Source: Siderastrea siderea
Taxonomy: Eukaryota; Cnidaria; Anthozoa; Scleractinia; Rhizangiidae
Reading direction: 5' to 3'
Assembly: GCA_964030785.1 (NCBI GenBank)
Contig: OZ034977.1
Span: 26,377,652 to 26,441,651 of the forward strand
DNA: 64,000 nucleotides
Of the stretch, positions 8,940-19,403 are shown in pieces. Below the pieces are notes generated by a model. It was not told the origin of the DNA. It worked only from the letters and a program-made list of their open reading frames with translations, and did not search any database. The position numbers and the translations under genes are program-made. Numbering within the stretch: the stretch's first letter is position 1; the number at the start of each line of letters is the position of its first letter.

Positions 8940-9259
8940 GTAAGTGAAAAAAGGCCCATTTGAATGTAACAGAAACCTGATTTAGACTTGTATGCTTCTT
9001 AGATTTGCCCTCTACTTTGTATATTTGTGAGTTTAATACAAGCAAATAAGTCGAAATGTACGGTATATGTCGATGTTCTACTTTACCTGAACATGTACTG
9101 TTCGAGTGTCTAAGTGTCCTTTGTGTCAATTTTGCTAGTTTCTTGTGCTCTGTTACACAAAACATGTCCGTTCTTCCCGTAAGCCGGAACACAAGTTACA
9201 CATCCACCGATAACTTGAATTCTAAGAAAGTTTAATTTAAAGGTTCTTCTATTACGTAG

Positions 9260-9337
9260 GGATTTGTCATCAAACATTATTGAAGTACTTCCCGAAGGAA
9301 TGCTTGCAAAAAGGCCATATCGGCTTCTCAGAAATCT
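9260..9337 (+). CDS. LRR exon 4 of the receptor gene, diverged duplicate
   Basis: A 78-bp phase 2/2 exon (acceptor TACGTAG, donor GTAAGT). It is the tandem duplicate of exon 3, encoding DLSSNIIEVLPEGMLAKRP then YRLLRNL. Two extra codons lie in the less conserved tail, and the phenylalanine of the F-x-x-L motif is replaced, so the repeat may be structurally weaker. Flanking intron is shared with exon 3. Confidence 0.75.
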
Positions 9338-9899
9338 GTAAGTGAAAGTCATGATGCCTTTGTTTATTTTATCATAATAAGAACGGCAATTCCAACTTTG
9401 AAGCATGGACGAGTGGTGTATTATTTGAAAGCTGACATTCACGGAGCAATTGTTTCTTTCTTAGTTGTTTCTTTCTTACAACCGATTTCAAAGCTATGTG
9501 TAGACCCGGATTTTCATGGGTGATTTATCTGCTATGAATTGCCCGTCTTAATTATTTCATAATACAAAGCGATGAAGAAAAATAGCAAATTATTTGTGTT
9601 TTTGTTATTGCTTATATCTCGCGAAGTTAGTATTTTTCTGAGAAATTTTAACCACCGAGGCTAAGAATGTGTTTGAACAACGGGAAGAACAACTAGACAT
9701 CACGCCTTTGGCACACATTCGACGCACTTAAAAACTCTAAAACGATATAAACACTGTTAAAATTGCGGTATATATTTCGCTCTTCGAGCCTCGTCAGCCG
9801 CTAAATAAAATTGCCAAATTGGTCATGTAAGAGCTTCTAAAATGTAAAACTGTTCATGTAAAAACCATTCGAATAGCCCTCAACTTCTTTGACTCCATG

Positions 9900-10480
9900 T
9901 TAGTCACTTTGATGGTAGCGCGCGGCCATGCGGAAAAAGTTCCACTCGTTCTTAGAGTTAATTAAGGAGTCTTCGGGTACTTTGTCTATCCTGGCACCCT
10001 CTGTTATCTGCCTCAGCATAGCGTCGTTAGAGTAAAGGCCGGTAACATTCATTTGAAATTTCTCCATTCCATTGTTATGTTTCTCCTTACAATGTTTCCA
10101 CAAGGCCGATCGCTCTGCCTTATTGCTAAGTGGCTTCTCGTGTTCCTTCCCTCTGATATACGCGCTTCTTGGTGTTTCTCCCACGTAGATGTTGTTACAC
10201 TCGGTACATTTGACTTTATATGTCACACTCTGTCTATCACATGGTCCTTTTCCACCTGTTCTACATACCAGGTAGTCTTCTCTTTCGTATTGTCGCGGTT
10301 TACACGGATCAGACTTCTGGAGCAATCTCTTAATAGCAATACCAGCCTTTTCTACTACTTTGATCTTGAAACCTTGCCGTTTTATCTCTTTCTGATATTT
10401 CCTCTGTAGCTGTGCATTCGGTGTAGCTGGTACAAAGACGACCGCCTCGTTTCCGCCCCGCTTGTACCAGTCGTTTTTGA
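9900..10480 (-). pseudogene. Penelope-like element C-terminus with GIY-YIG endonuclease domain
   Basis: The minus frame has a basic linker, a cysteine pair region (DPCKPRQYEREDYLVC), then the GIY-YIG-like core YKVKCTECNNIYVGETPRSA with a downstream R-x-K-E-H and a C-x-x-K-H tail. This is the endonuclease of GIY-YIG-carrying retroelements, which nicks target DNA for retrotransposition (family knowledge). No reverse transcriptase lies directly upstream because the element is broken by an inverted duplication at 10480. The longer open frame to 10577 enters that inverted copy and is chimeric. Confidence 0.7.
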
Positions 10481-10622
10481 AGTCAAATGTACCGAGTGTA
10501 ACAACATCTACGTGACTGGGCGAAACATCAAGAAGCGCGTATATCAGAGGGAAGGAACACAAAACGTCACTTAGCAATAAGGAAGAGCGATCGGCCTTGT
10601 GGAAACATTGTAAGGAGAAACA
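10480..10622 (+). pseudogene. Inverted duplicate of the GIY-YIG segment
   Basis: The plus strand here repeats, in reverse orientation and with gaps, about 135 bp of the GIY-YIG coding segment at 10081-10216, for example TACCGAGTGTAACAACATCT and CGATCGGCCTTGTGGAAACA. The element is therefore a broken palindrome, a known habit of Penelope-like insertions. Confidence 0.7.
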
Positions 10623-10631
10623 TAAAAAAAA

Positions 10632-10810
10632 CGAGTGAAGTTAGTATTTCTTCTGTTAAATCATTTTCCAGAATTATTTTGACCATGGGCACGGCCAGGC
10701 ATGGCCTGAGGCGAATCATGATTCGCCCGTCCGTCGTGATTGGCCCAAGGTCATGAAATAATCCTGGAAATTTGCAAATGAAATTAATTAACAGAAGAGT
10801 TACACACTTT
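10632..10810. repeat. Imperfect hairpin element
   Basis: CTTCTGTTAAATCATTTTCC on the left is mirrored by GGAAATTTGCAAATGA and TTAACAGAAG on the right. The centre holds a perfect 18-bp palindrome, GGCGAATCATGATTCGCC, at 10711-10728. It is probably a MITE; no target duplication was resolved. Confidence 0.45.
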
Positions 10811-11161
10811 TCTGAGATATAAACAATCATAAAGAACAGAATATCTACTTATTTCTTTCATCGCTTTGTGGTTATAAGAGAATCAAGACGGACGAATCAT
10901 TCCTAGCGAATCATGCTTGAAAACCCTCGTCTACGCATAGCATTGAAATCAGCTGTAATTGTGGCTTAAAAACTCTACAATTATCTTCATCGAATACTTG
11001 ATCCTGTTATATCCATACTTCTTTCCTTTCCTTTCCGGTTGACCCGAGAGGTTTCAATAGCGATTCCACGTGCAGAATATAGGCACACAATGTGCGCAGA
11101 GTCGATGACGTTTTGTTTCACAATATGATGAACCTATCGATTTAACGCCACCTTTCGGTCT

Positions 11162-11200
11162 CACCCTAACCCCCTCTACCCCCCCCCCCCCCACCCTCTG
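11162..11200 (+). repeat. Poly(C) tract
   Basis: C-homopolymer within a low-complexity CCCCCTACCCC context. The 10830-11390 stretch otherwise shows nothing I can call. Confidence 0.8.
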
Positions 11201-11394
11201 CCGGGTTACTACTGTCTTTTCGTCAAGGACTAAAACAAGTGTTAAATAAGTAAGAATAAAACATAAGCAGCCGTGATAAACATGGTAAACAAACGCATTT
11301 TGATAATAAGCTTGACGTTTCGTATGATAAGCAACAAACAGTATTCAGTGGAGGTTTGGAACCGAGATTAAGAAAAAACGATCTTAACAGTAAT

Positions 11395-12500
11395 TTAATA
11401 GTTCGGACCCTCTGTTCTGAGAAGCGATAGCTGATAAGGCATCAGCTTCTCACTGCTCACGTCAACATTTAAAAATGGCTGTAGTTCTTGAATGAGCAAA
11501 ATCTCCTTTACCTTACAATAAAATTCCGTTTTGCGGGACCCTGAAATGTCAAAATGATCCCACTAATGTTGTGACGAGTGGTTTTTTGTGATCAGCAATG
11601 GCTGACGTACGGTAACTTTGAAATGTTCAGTTTTATTTTGTCGTGAAGTCTTCTCTATAGAATTCGTTGCAATCCCAATCTCATTTTTGTAGATTATTCT
11701 GGACATTTGAGAGCAGTTCGGACGGTCCTTGTATGGAAAGTAGGATTTGATGCGGCGTGCGTTCTAAAATATAATCTTGCGGTTGATGCAAGAGTAGAAT
11801 TTGTATACACATAACTTCAGACGTTTGGTGACTTGATTGCTATGGAAACCTAAGTAAGTTAGCAGGATAATGATAGCCTTCTTGAGGACTGTCACAACAG
11901 GGTTGTTTGGCTTGTTTTTATTTCTGTTCAACACATCGTTAACTTTGTAAGAGATAATGCATTGAGGGTATCCATTTTGTAGCAATAGTTTCTTAAGATC
12001 ACTTAGAGCGGATTGCAACACTGAAGTTGAGGAGCAAATTCGGAAGCAGCGGTAGGTGAGCGTACGGATAAGATTTTAAATTTTGTCATTGCGAGGTGTG
12101 ATTGAATTCTATTTAGTGACAAAGACAAACACCTTTATTTATTCAGGGAAATCCCGTCAGATTCAAGGCAGACTGTCATCAATAGAAGCCCTGAGTATAG
12201 TGTACGGGCCTTTGAGTGTCTTTTTCCGGTCAATGGATGTCACAAAAGTTTTGTTGGTGCAGCGTTTTACAAGGATGTCTAAAAACGGAATCTCGTTGTC
12301 CTGTTCAGATTCAATGGTGAATTTGATGTTGTTGTGTCGACCGTTTAAATACGGTAAAAAACTCATTAGCAGTGTCTTTACTGTCAAGCATGGTGAAAGT
12401 GTCATCAACATATGTATACCAACATAGAGGACAGACTCAGACTTCAGAGTGACACATGATAATGTTAACCAAAACTGGACCTAAAGGGGGCCAACAAAAA
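11395..12500 (-). pseudogene. Penelope-like retroelement, RT and GIY-YIG remnants
   Basis: On the minus strand the catalytic YVDD of a reverse transcriptase is visible at 12401-12412, with FLPYLNGRHNNIKFTIES and NEIPFLDILVKRC following at 12163-12350 in a shifted frame. A thumb/linker region (NGYPQCIISYKVNDVLNRNK) follows at 11764-12021. The GIY-YIG tail continues in fragments to about 11395 (EILLIQELQPFLNVDVSS). Multiple frameshifts separate the parts and the 5' half is missing, so it is dead. Motif order matches a GIY-YIG Penelope-like element; it is a different copy from the one at 9900. Confidence 0.7.
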
Positions 12501-13441
12501 TGAAAGCTACAGCTCCTCAAGGTAGACAGCCAGAACTATTAAATTACTGGTAAGTTCGTTTTTTATTAATCTCGGTTCCAGGGCTCGGTTTATAAAGAAA
12601 CTTAAGGTGGTACAATTGGCTAAAATGCGTTCTAAACGGAGTCTTCTAAAATACTTTATTATCCACTTTGTTTAAATTTCAAACATAACCATTCGGTAGT
12701 ATTTTTTCCCGTAGAATCCGAATTTTAAGTCAAAATTTTGAATTTCCTGTCAGAAAGGTGTGAAAATTAACACCTAAAAATGTCACGCAAATTCATAAAT
12801 ATTTTCTTTTCTTCGTTTCTTTTTGTTTGAAAGCTTTCTTCTTTGCACTATCAAACACCTATGTAAAAGAGATTCTTGTGTGACTTAGCCGCAATCCAGG
12901 TGGAAATCCTACGGGAAAAAACCGAAGATCTCTAGACCAGGCACGCGACATGTCACAACATCGATCTGATGCAACGGGAAACTGCGGCTAAGTCAGGCAA
13001 AATAGCTCCATTTGTGTTTGTTAACTTTGGCAACTGTCATCAGAATTGATTAAAATGCGTGGAAAATATTCCTATTTTCACCTCACACGCGCTGATAATC
13101 CGTCGAATTTTGCACGTCTTTACGCTTTCGTTTGCTCAAATCGAGTCCGCCACGTTTGTTTTCTGCGTTACAAGTTGCATTGCCTTCTGGGACACTCATT
13201 TCGTGGAAGAAACGCGGAAAATGGCGTATTTCGAGCGTGTAACGCGTCCTAGAATCAAACACTCGCAGAGTCCCTAGCAACCACGATAAACAATGACACT
13301 GCGGTCTTTTTGTCAGCGGTGACAATGCGCACAAGTCATTACGCACATATGTCGCGCGTGTTCGAGGAAGCTATCGAGTATTCACGTGGGTGTTTGGTTC
13401 CCTCGGCGAAACAGATTCGATCGAAACAGTGTTTCTTTCGT

Positions 13442-13933
13442 TTATCGGGTGCATTTTTTCTTGTTCAATGGACCTTGAAAGGGAAGCGAAATCTTCTGTG
13501 AAATCGTCGGCTTTCTCTCGCGTTTACAGCACTCAAGAAGTTTGATTTTTCGTATTTTCGTACGATCAAATACGAAGACGTGATGATATTTTGGCTGGCT
13601 CGTAAGCGTGCAAGAAGTAGGCAGCATACATTCGTCTGAAAGAGATTCTAACACTTTCAAAGATGCGGTAGATTTATTTGTATCTGATATAAATCTGTTC
13701 ACAGGGTAGTTATATGTCAATGTCGCCGGGGTAAATATCGGAAGTTTATCGAAGAAACATTCAGCTGTGGACCGCCTGAGGATGCATAATTTTGAACCAA
13801 AGATTGAAGATCTTACCGGTTTTAATAACTGTGGAGATACTTTGATGAATGAGGATTTTGTGTACCTGGGTAATACTTCTAGTATGAGGTAGTTGTAGCG
13901 GGCAATTGTAATATTGCTCTTTTGATTTGTCAA
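13442..13933 (-). other. Unassigned 163-codon open frame
   Basis: The longest unexplained open frame in this part. It is basic with a scattering of cysteines and has no recognisable domain, signal or membrane segment. It has no obvious promoter and lies in an LRR-gene intron. It could be a repeat-derived or chance frame. The 12510-13440 stretch upstream shows no other structure. Confidence 0.15.
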
Positions 13934-14460
13934 CTTTACCTTGCTGCATGAATGCGCGGTACGCTTTTCGCCTTGTTGTGTATAAATATGCCCGGGTATT
14001 TATGATAAACTGAGCTTGCTTTTTTCTGATGCGAGGAATATCAATTGAATGTCACCAACAAGTCTGTTAGTATATTCAGGTTGATATAGCTAAATTCGTT
14101 ATGTTTTCATTTACTCTCGATACCTTTTATACCTTCGCCGCTGTAGATTCAAAGACATCCAGCCGTGCGCGAGACCGGAAGGGAGTCTACACGCAAAATT
14201 CCAAGATGGCGGCTCAAAATGGCCGCCTGACAACGAATTTCAAACCTCTCTTTCTCGGAAACTAGCGATCACTGAGCCTCTATTTTGTAAATAACAACAT
14301 AACAATACATAAACTACACAATAAGCGACATAACAAGAAATTTTTTTTTTGGACGTTTAGCCAATTGTAACACCTTAAGATAAGTAGGAATTTCTGCAAC
14401 TGTTCCCTGTTTTCCGGAGGATTTTTTCGCACCGTCATTGAGTTAATCCTATACTCTTCT

Positions 14461-14546
14461 CGCGACACCGGTGCAGAGCCCCAACCAACCGAGCCAACAA
14501 GCCAAACAACTGGCTCGGTTGGTTGGGGCGCTGCACCGGTGTCGCG
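14461..14546. repeat. Head-to-head palindrome of tRNA-like SINE starts
   Basis: CGCGACACCGGTGCAGAGCC then CCAACCAACCGAGCCA is mirrored by TGGCTCGGTTGGTTGGGG then CGCTGCACCGGTGTCGCG, with a 14-bp spacer. The right half is the head of the SINE at 14511. The left half is a truncated inverted head. Confidence 0.75.
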
Positions 14547-14700
14547 GAGGTCGGGATTCGAGTCCTGGCAAACCTGATTTTTTTCAGGCTTTCTTTTCGC
14601 AACTGCATAAGTTGCGTTAATAACTGCGAGGATCTTCTTTGCATTTGTTTCTTCGTTCCGCAGTTCAAATATATGAATTTCATATATTCATAATTTCATC
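14511..14700 (+). repeat. Second tRNA-derived SINE family, copy 1
   Basis: The head carries A-box-like TGGCTCGGTTGGTTGGGG and B-box-like GGGATTCGAGTCC spaced as in a tRNA promoter. A body follows with AACTGCATAAGTTGCGTTAA, ending in the ATATATGAATTTCATATATT palindromic tail. Confidence 0.6.
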
Positions 14701-14747
14701 TTCGTCTTTCCCGGGTGTGTTGCGGGCCAAATTAATGTTTCCGGTTG

Positions 14748-14948
14748 GCTTGTTGGCTCGGTTGGTTGGGGCGCTGCACCGGTGTCGCGGAGGAGGTCGG
14801 GGTCCGAGTCCTGGCAAGCCTGATTTTTTCAGGCTTTCTTTTCGCAACTGCATAAGTTGCGTTAATAACTGTGAGGATCTTCTTTGCATTTGTTTTTTCT
14901 TCGTTCCGCAGTTCAAATATATGTATTTCATATATTTATAATTTCAAA
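14748..14948 (+). repeat. Second tRNA-derived SINE family, copy 2
   Basis: Direct repeat of 14511-14700 about 240 bp downstream with the same head, body and tail; the B box is changed to GGGGTCCGAGTCC. Confidence 0.6.
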
Positions 14949-14957
14949 AATGTGTTT

Positions 14958-15390
14958 GTTACCCCGCCGTCAGGACGGGGTCTAGTAATACCCGTTTTTT
15001 CTTTTTTTGGAGGGGGGGGGGGGGGCGGGGCGGGTGGTCACTTGCCCCAGACCTTCGCTCGGTCAAAACAATACTTGCCGGTAATTTTCGTTCGTTTACA
15101 GTTTGTTCGCCAGACTTTTCATGATAGTTGGTGTAGAAAATTACTGGCGATTTAATGGCATAAAAACCCCTTCGATGAAAGCAAGAACGAAGGTGCTAGC
15201 GAGCTTTGAAGCTGGCATGAATTCGCCTAACTTGCCCTGGCACGTAAACATTACATCACGGAAACACAGAAGCCGATTGGGGGAAGTCCCTTGCTTTCGC
15301 CAAGTTGAATAATTCAACAGTCAAATACAAGCATTTTTTTGGCAGTTTTGCTTTGCTTCGCCAAAATCTTTAAGGAAAGTTGTGTAGAAA
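14958..15390 (+). repeat. Intronic repeat family I, copy 1
   Basis: Begins with a GC-rich hairpin (ACCCCGCCGTCAGGACGGGG), then TAATACCCGTTTTTT, a poly(G) tract, and the GGTGGTCACTTGCCCCAGAC to GCTAGCGAGCTTTGAA body. Related copies lie at 17680-18240 and 18595-18990, and together they make most of the introns around LRR exons 5 and 6. Confidence 0.65.
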
Positions 15391-15393
15391 GGT

Positions 15394-15573
15394 CAGTGGC
15401 GGATCCAGGATTTTTGAACAGCGGGTGGCTGACCTGTTAGAACAATATCAGAACAATCGGAGACAAAGTGGCCTCCGTGATAGTTTTGTTCATTTTCTTA
15501 ATTTCAAGCTTAAATGACCTCAAAAGAGGGGGGTGGCTAGCCACCCAATCCACCCCCCCTGGATCCGCCCCTG
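15394..15573. mobile_element. hAT-like MITE
   Basis: A 180-bp element with inverted termini CAGTGGCGGATCCAGG / CCTGGATCCGCCCCTG and a 5-bp AAGGT repeated on both sides. The equivalent position in the paralogous intron repeat near 18080-18110 lacks it, giving an empty site. CAG-type termini with GGATCC are typical of hAT or related MITEs. Confidence 0.75.
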
Positions 15574-15693
15574 AAGGTACAAGGAATTCAATGGACTTAA
15601 CTTTTCTTCGACGAGAGCAAGGACGAATGCACTAGCGAGCTTTAGTTTGAAACCTGGTATGAACTCGCGATCGCTATGAACTTAGTAATATTA

Positions 15694-15892
15694 TGATGTA
15701 AAGTGTATGTATGAGTGCCAAGAAGTGAGCAATACTGCCCTCCATAATTTCCCCCAGGCAACAGGCCTTAAAAGAAGAAATTAGAAATGAGAACCAAGAA
15801 AAAAGAAAAATCCTTGACCCCGGCGGGATTTGAACCCACGACCTCCTGATTAGAACACCATAGCTCTACCAACTGAGCTACGAGGCCAGGCT
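15694..15892 (-). repeat. tRNA-derived SINE, copy 3
   Basis: Tail ATGTAAAGTGTATGTATGAG and GTGAGCAATACTGCCC, head at about 15823-15890 with B box reading GGGTTCAAATCCC on the minus strand. The head is the best preserved with copy 4. Confidence 0.75.
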
Positions 15893-15939
15893 GAGTTACG
15901 CTATGATCAGAATATTTCATCACGCTCTTCGTCACGCAC

Positions 15940-16195
15940 GCTAAAACAGGGTGATTAGGCAGGTCATGACTTGATTAATATTATCATTGCAAACACGTAA
16001 AAAATACGATAAATCACCAACTTTTAAAATTTACACCACTTCGGCTTGTATCTTACGTGGCCGTAATATATTTTGGACCCCAAGGGCAGAGAGAACAACG
16101 GCGGAGTTAATGCCCCTGGGGCTTTTCTTGTTTACCATTTTTATCACTGCCGTTAGTGTGTTATTCTTAATCAAGCTACGATGGCTTACTTAATT
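15940..16195 (+). repeat. Duplicated intron segment, copy 1
   Basis: ACGCTAAAACAGGGTG through CCAAGGGCAGAGAGAACAAC recurs at 19086-19260 with small changes. The flanking LRR exons 5 and 6 are also near-identical, so intron and exon probably duplicated together. Confidence 0.65.
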
Positions 16196-16717
16196 GTCGA
16201 AAAATATTGCATACACAATTTTGGCGAATATCAGAGTCATGAAACGTTTCTAAATTTTCACTTGAGCTGCTAATAAATTCTAGTTTTCCCACTGTTAAAA
16301 TACATTTTAGAAAAAAACCTCGCTTGCAGTTGATTCCCCAACCTTCAAGGTTTGATTCAAAGGAAACCGAAATACAGCCGCAAATTTAAGGGACAGAAAT
16401 TCGTCACATGAACGGGAGTTCTCAGGTTGTGGCCAATTGAGCGATAAATATTTCCGTCTTTCCTTCCATATCTCTAACACACTTCGAGCGAAGCGACCAA
16501 AGTGTGTCTATTTGGTTACATTTTGTCAAGTGGTCTGTTAATAGACTCAGATTCCACGATGGAAATCTATTTTTGGAAATGAGATCGCGTTTTTGTTAGG
16601 GTTCGGCTTTTCGCGAATAAATACGGTATGTCAAAATTTATCTGTTTTGCTTTCGAACAGGGGCGTCAACAAAACCCGGGACATGGAACATTCCGAACAT
16701 CCCGGAACAGGGCAATT

Positions 16718-16719
<2 letters not shown>

Positions 16720-16773
<54 letters not shown>
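16720..16773 (+). repeat. (GT)n microsatellite
   Basis: About 26 GT units. The cysteine/valine-alternating frame over it is an artefact. Confidence 0.95.
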
Positions 16774-16776
<3 letters not shown>

Positions 16777-17381
16777 TTCCTAATATTTTGCCTTTGAGTA
16801 TATTTATTAAAGAAAAATACAGTGCTCTATAGCTCTAAGCGTCTATAGTTTGATAAGGAGCTACTCATTCTCGAACATCAACGCAATGAGGCCATTTGCT
16901 CAACGCTTTTAACATAATAAAAGCCATCATCCCCGGGGCTTTCCGATATTTTACTGCGGCCCAATAAACAGTATGAATATAAGCGCGTCCTTTCTCTTCT
17001 TTTTTCATGCAGAGCTTTAGCACCCTGTTGTAAATGCTGCCGTTTTTAAGCTCAGTCGCAGATGTTGCAATTCTTGGAGAGAAAATAAACTCCCGATCGC
17101 TCTGGATTAATTATTCAGATTCTTTACACTTTCAGCCACGTCTCAGTTGTTCTAAGGAATAATTTTCCGGTATTCTCTTCCGCATTGAGTTGGAAATTTC
17201 AGATTTTTGCGAAAAAGTCCTTGAAAGCCGCAACGAAGTGTTTACCAACATTACTTCTCCATTCAACATTCTTATATAAATGAAGTCGTTTGTCGGAGTC
17301 ACAACAAGGTTCGGAAATTCGTGACGTCGTTAGTGCGCAGTGCTATTAGAACCCATGAGGGAACACTGCCAACCAACCCCC

Positions 17382-17404
17382 AACCCCCCCCCCCCCCCCC
17401 CCCT
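17382..17404 (+). repeat. Poly(C) tract before LRR exon 5
   Basis: An uninterrupted C run about 40 bp upstream of the exon 5 acceptor. The 16780-17380 intron stretch holds nothing else I can support. Confidence 0.85.
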
Positions 17405-17445
17405 CATTGTTCTGGATAATTTGAAATCTCCTCTCTTTTTCACAG

Positions 17446-17517
17446 GAACTTGGAATCAAACGCTATAACAGTACTTCCTGAAGGACTGTTCGATAAACTG
17501 CCCGATTTCTGGAAACT
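17446..17517 (+). CDS. LRR exon 5 of the receptor gene
   Basis: A 72-bp phase 2/2 exon (acceptor TTTCACAG, donor GTAAGT) encoding NLESNAITVLPEGLFDKL then PDFWKL. Full LRR consensus with F-x-x-L. It differs from exon 6 at few positions, and the acceptor sequence is also shared, which points to recent duplication. Confidence 0.85.
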
Positions 17518-17679
17518 GTAAGTCAAAAAAACCCAACTCGGACACAACTATCCCGTGAACAGGCTCCTTAGTAAAAAATCGAACGCAAGACAGATCGTAA
17601 TTTTCAACATTTTATGGCGTCAATTCTGTAATCCATAAGAGTGTGGACCATGAAAACATAAAGTGGACCTGATAATTAC

Positions 17680-18240
17680 CCCGCCGTCAGGACAGGGTCT
17701 AGTTATACCCATTTTTTCCGTGTTTTTTACCCTGCCGTGAGGACAGGGACTAGTAATACCCGGTTTTTTTTTTGGGGGGGGGGTGGGTGGTCAGTTGCCC
17801 CAGACTTCCCTCGGCCAAACAAATATGCGTTGCAAACTTTTGGTCAAGATAAGCAATATTTCCAGTTGTTTAGGATCGATTCGCTAAAATCTTCAAGAAA
17901 GACGGTGTAGAAAATTACTAGGGATACAATGGCCTAAAAATCTCCTCGACGAGAGCAAGGACAAAGATGGTAACAAGCTTTGAAAGGCGCCGATTCGATA
18001 CACGTGCCTGCTAAACAGACATTATTCAATATTGAAATGCTTGCATTTCTTGGCAGTTTTGCTTTGCTTCGCCACAATCTTTAGGGATGTTTGTGTGGAA
18101 AACTACAAGGAATTCAACGGGGTTAACTTTTCTTCGACGAGAGTAAGAACGAATGTGCTAGCGAGCTTTAATTTGAAAGCTGGCACGAACTCGCGATCGT
18201 TATAATAGTAGTAGTTATGATGTAAAGTGTATGTATGAGC
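17680..18240 (+). repeat. Intronic repeat family I, copy 2 (with duplicated head)
   Basis: The CCGCCGTCAGGACAGGG head occurs twice (about 17683 and 17728), followed by poly(T)/poly(G), the GTGGTCAGTTGCCCCAGAC body and the GCTTCGCCACAATCTTTAGG tail. Confidence 0.6.
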
Positions 18241-18422
18241 GCCAAGAAGTAGGCAATACTGCCCTCCATAATTTTCCTCTCACCAAAGACCTTTAAAAAA
18301 GAAATTAGAAAGGAGAACCAGGATCAAACAAAAATCTTTGACCCCGGCGGGATTTGAACCCAAGACCTCCGGATTAGAACACCGTCGCTCTACCAACTGA
18401 GCTACGAGGCCAAGCTGGGAGC
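18215..18422 (-). repeat. tRNA-derived SINE, copy 4
   Basis: Head at about 18343-18413 on the minus strand with GTAGCTCAGTTGGTAGAGC and GGGTTCAAATCCCGCC, same tail as copies 1-3. It is the most intact copy. It still lacks a full anticodon stem, so I do not call a tRNA gene. Confidence 0.75.
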
Positions 18423-18594
18423 AAGTATCCATCCGCTGATCGATGAGCGGGCAGACTCTTAATTGCGTTTGATGGTGCAATCGGCGTGGCGTTTGATGGT
18501 GCGTTGAAAGTGAAAGTTCCTGCCATCGAAGGAACGCACGGAGAGAGAACCACGGCGCGTTAATGCACCTGGGGCTTTTCTTGTTTCCTCTTTT

Positions 18595-19000
18595 GTTTGG
18601 TGGTCACTTGCCCCAGACTTGCGCTCTGCCAAAAATACTTGCCGGTAATCTTCGTTTGTTTAGTGTTTATTCCCCAGAATTTTCATGAAAGTTGGTGTAG
18701 AAAATCACTGGCGATTGAATCGCATAAAAAGCCCTTCGATGAGAGAAAGAGTGAAGATGCTAACGAGCTTTGAAAGCCACCGATTGGATCTTGTTATAAA
18801 GCTGTTATTTTCACCAATCGACCGAACAAGGTTAAAAATTCAACAGTGAAATGTAAGTATCTTTCGGCAGTTTTGGTTTACTTCGCCAAAGTCTTTAGAG
18901 AATTCAGTTTAGAATAGTACAAGGAATTCAAAGAGGTCATGCAACGTCTATTCGATGAGAGCAAGGACCAAGGTGCTGCCGAGCTTTGAAAACCAACGAA
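18595..19000 (+). repeat. Intronic repeat family I, copy 3
   Basis: GGTGGTCACTTGCCCCAGAC through TACAAGGAATTCAAAGAGG, parallel to copies at 15035 and 17785. Directly followed by the duplicated segment leading to LRR exon 6. Confidence 0.6.
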
Positions 19001-19085
19001 TCAAGCTGGCATTCATTTGCGTTTCATGGCGCAATTACTATTTGGGTCAGACTGAGTCGCGCTATAATCACAATATTTCGTCACG

Positions 19086-19260
19086 CACGCTAAAACAGGG
19101 TGGTTGACGGAAGAAAAGACTGGTCATGTTTTGATTTATATTATCATAGCAAACAAGTAGGTACGATAAATCACCAACTTCAAAAATTTACACCGCTTGG
19201 GCTTGTATCTTATTTGGCTGTAATGTATTTCGGACCCCAAGGGGAGAGAGAACAACGGGC
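19086..19260 (+). repeat. Duplicated intron segment, copy 2
   Basis: Second copy of 15940-16195, ending about 70 bp before LRR exon 6. Confidence 0.65.
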
Positions 19261-19331
19261 TTTTCGTGTTAGAATATATGATGGAACACTCCCCCCCTGG
19301 TGTAATTATTTATTTCCTTCCTTTTTCACAG

Positions 19332-19403
19332 GAACTTGAAATCAAACGCTATAACAATACTTCCTGACGGATTGTTTGATAACCTGGCCAATCTAAGGAT
19401 ACT
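19332..19403 (+). CDS. LRR exon 6 of the receptor gene
   Basis: A 72-bp phase 2/2 exon (acceptor TTTCACAG, donor GTAAGA) encoding NLKSNAITILPDGLFDNL then ANLRIL, the most canonical LRR of the set. The next recognisable coding exon on this strand is 27 kb away, the gap being almost wholly transposable elements. Confidence 0.87.

Noticed and set aside
16593..16832. Cys/Val repeat protein
   Set aside because: Translation of the (GT)n microsatellite.
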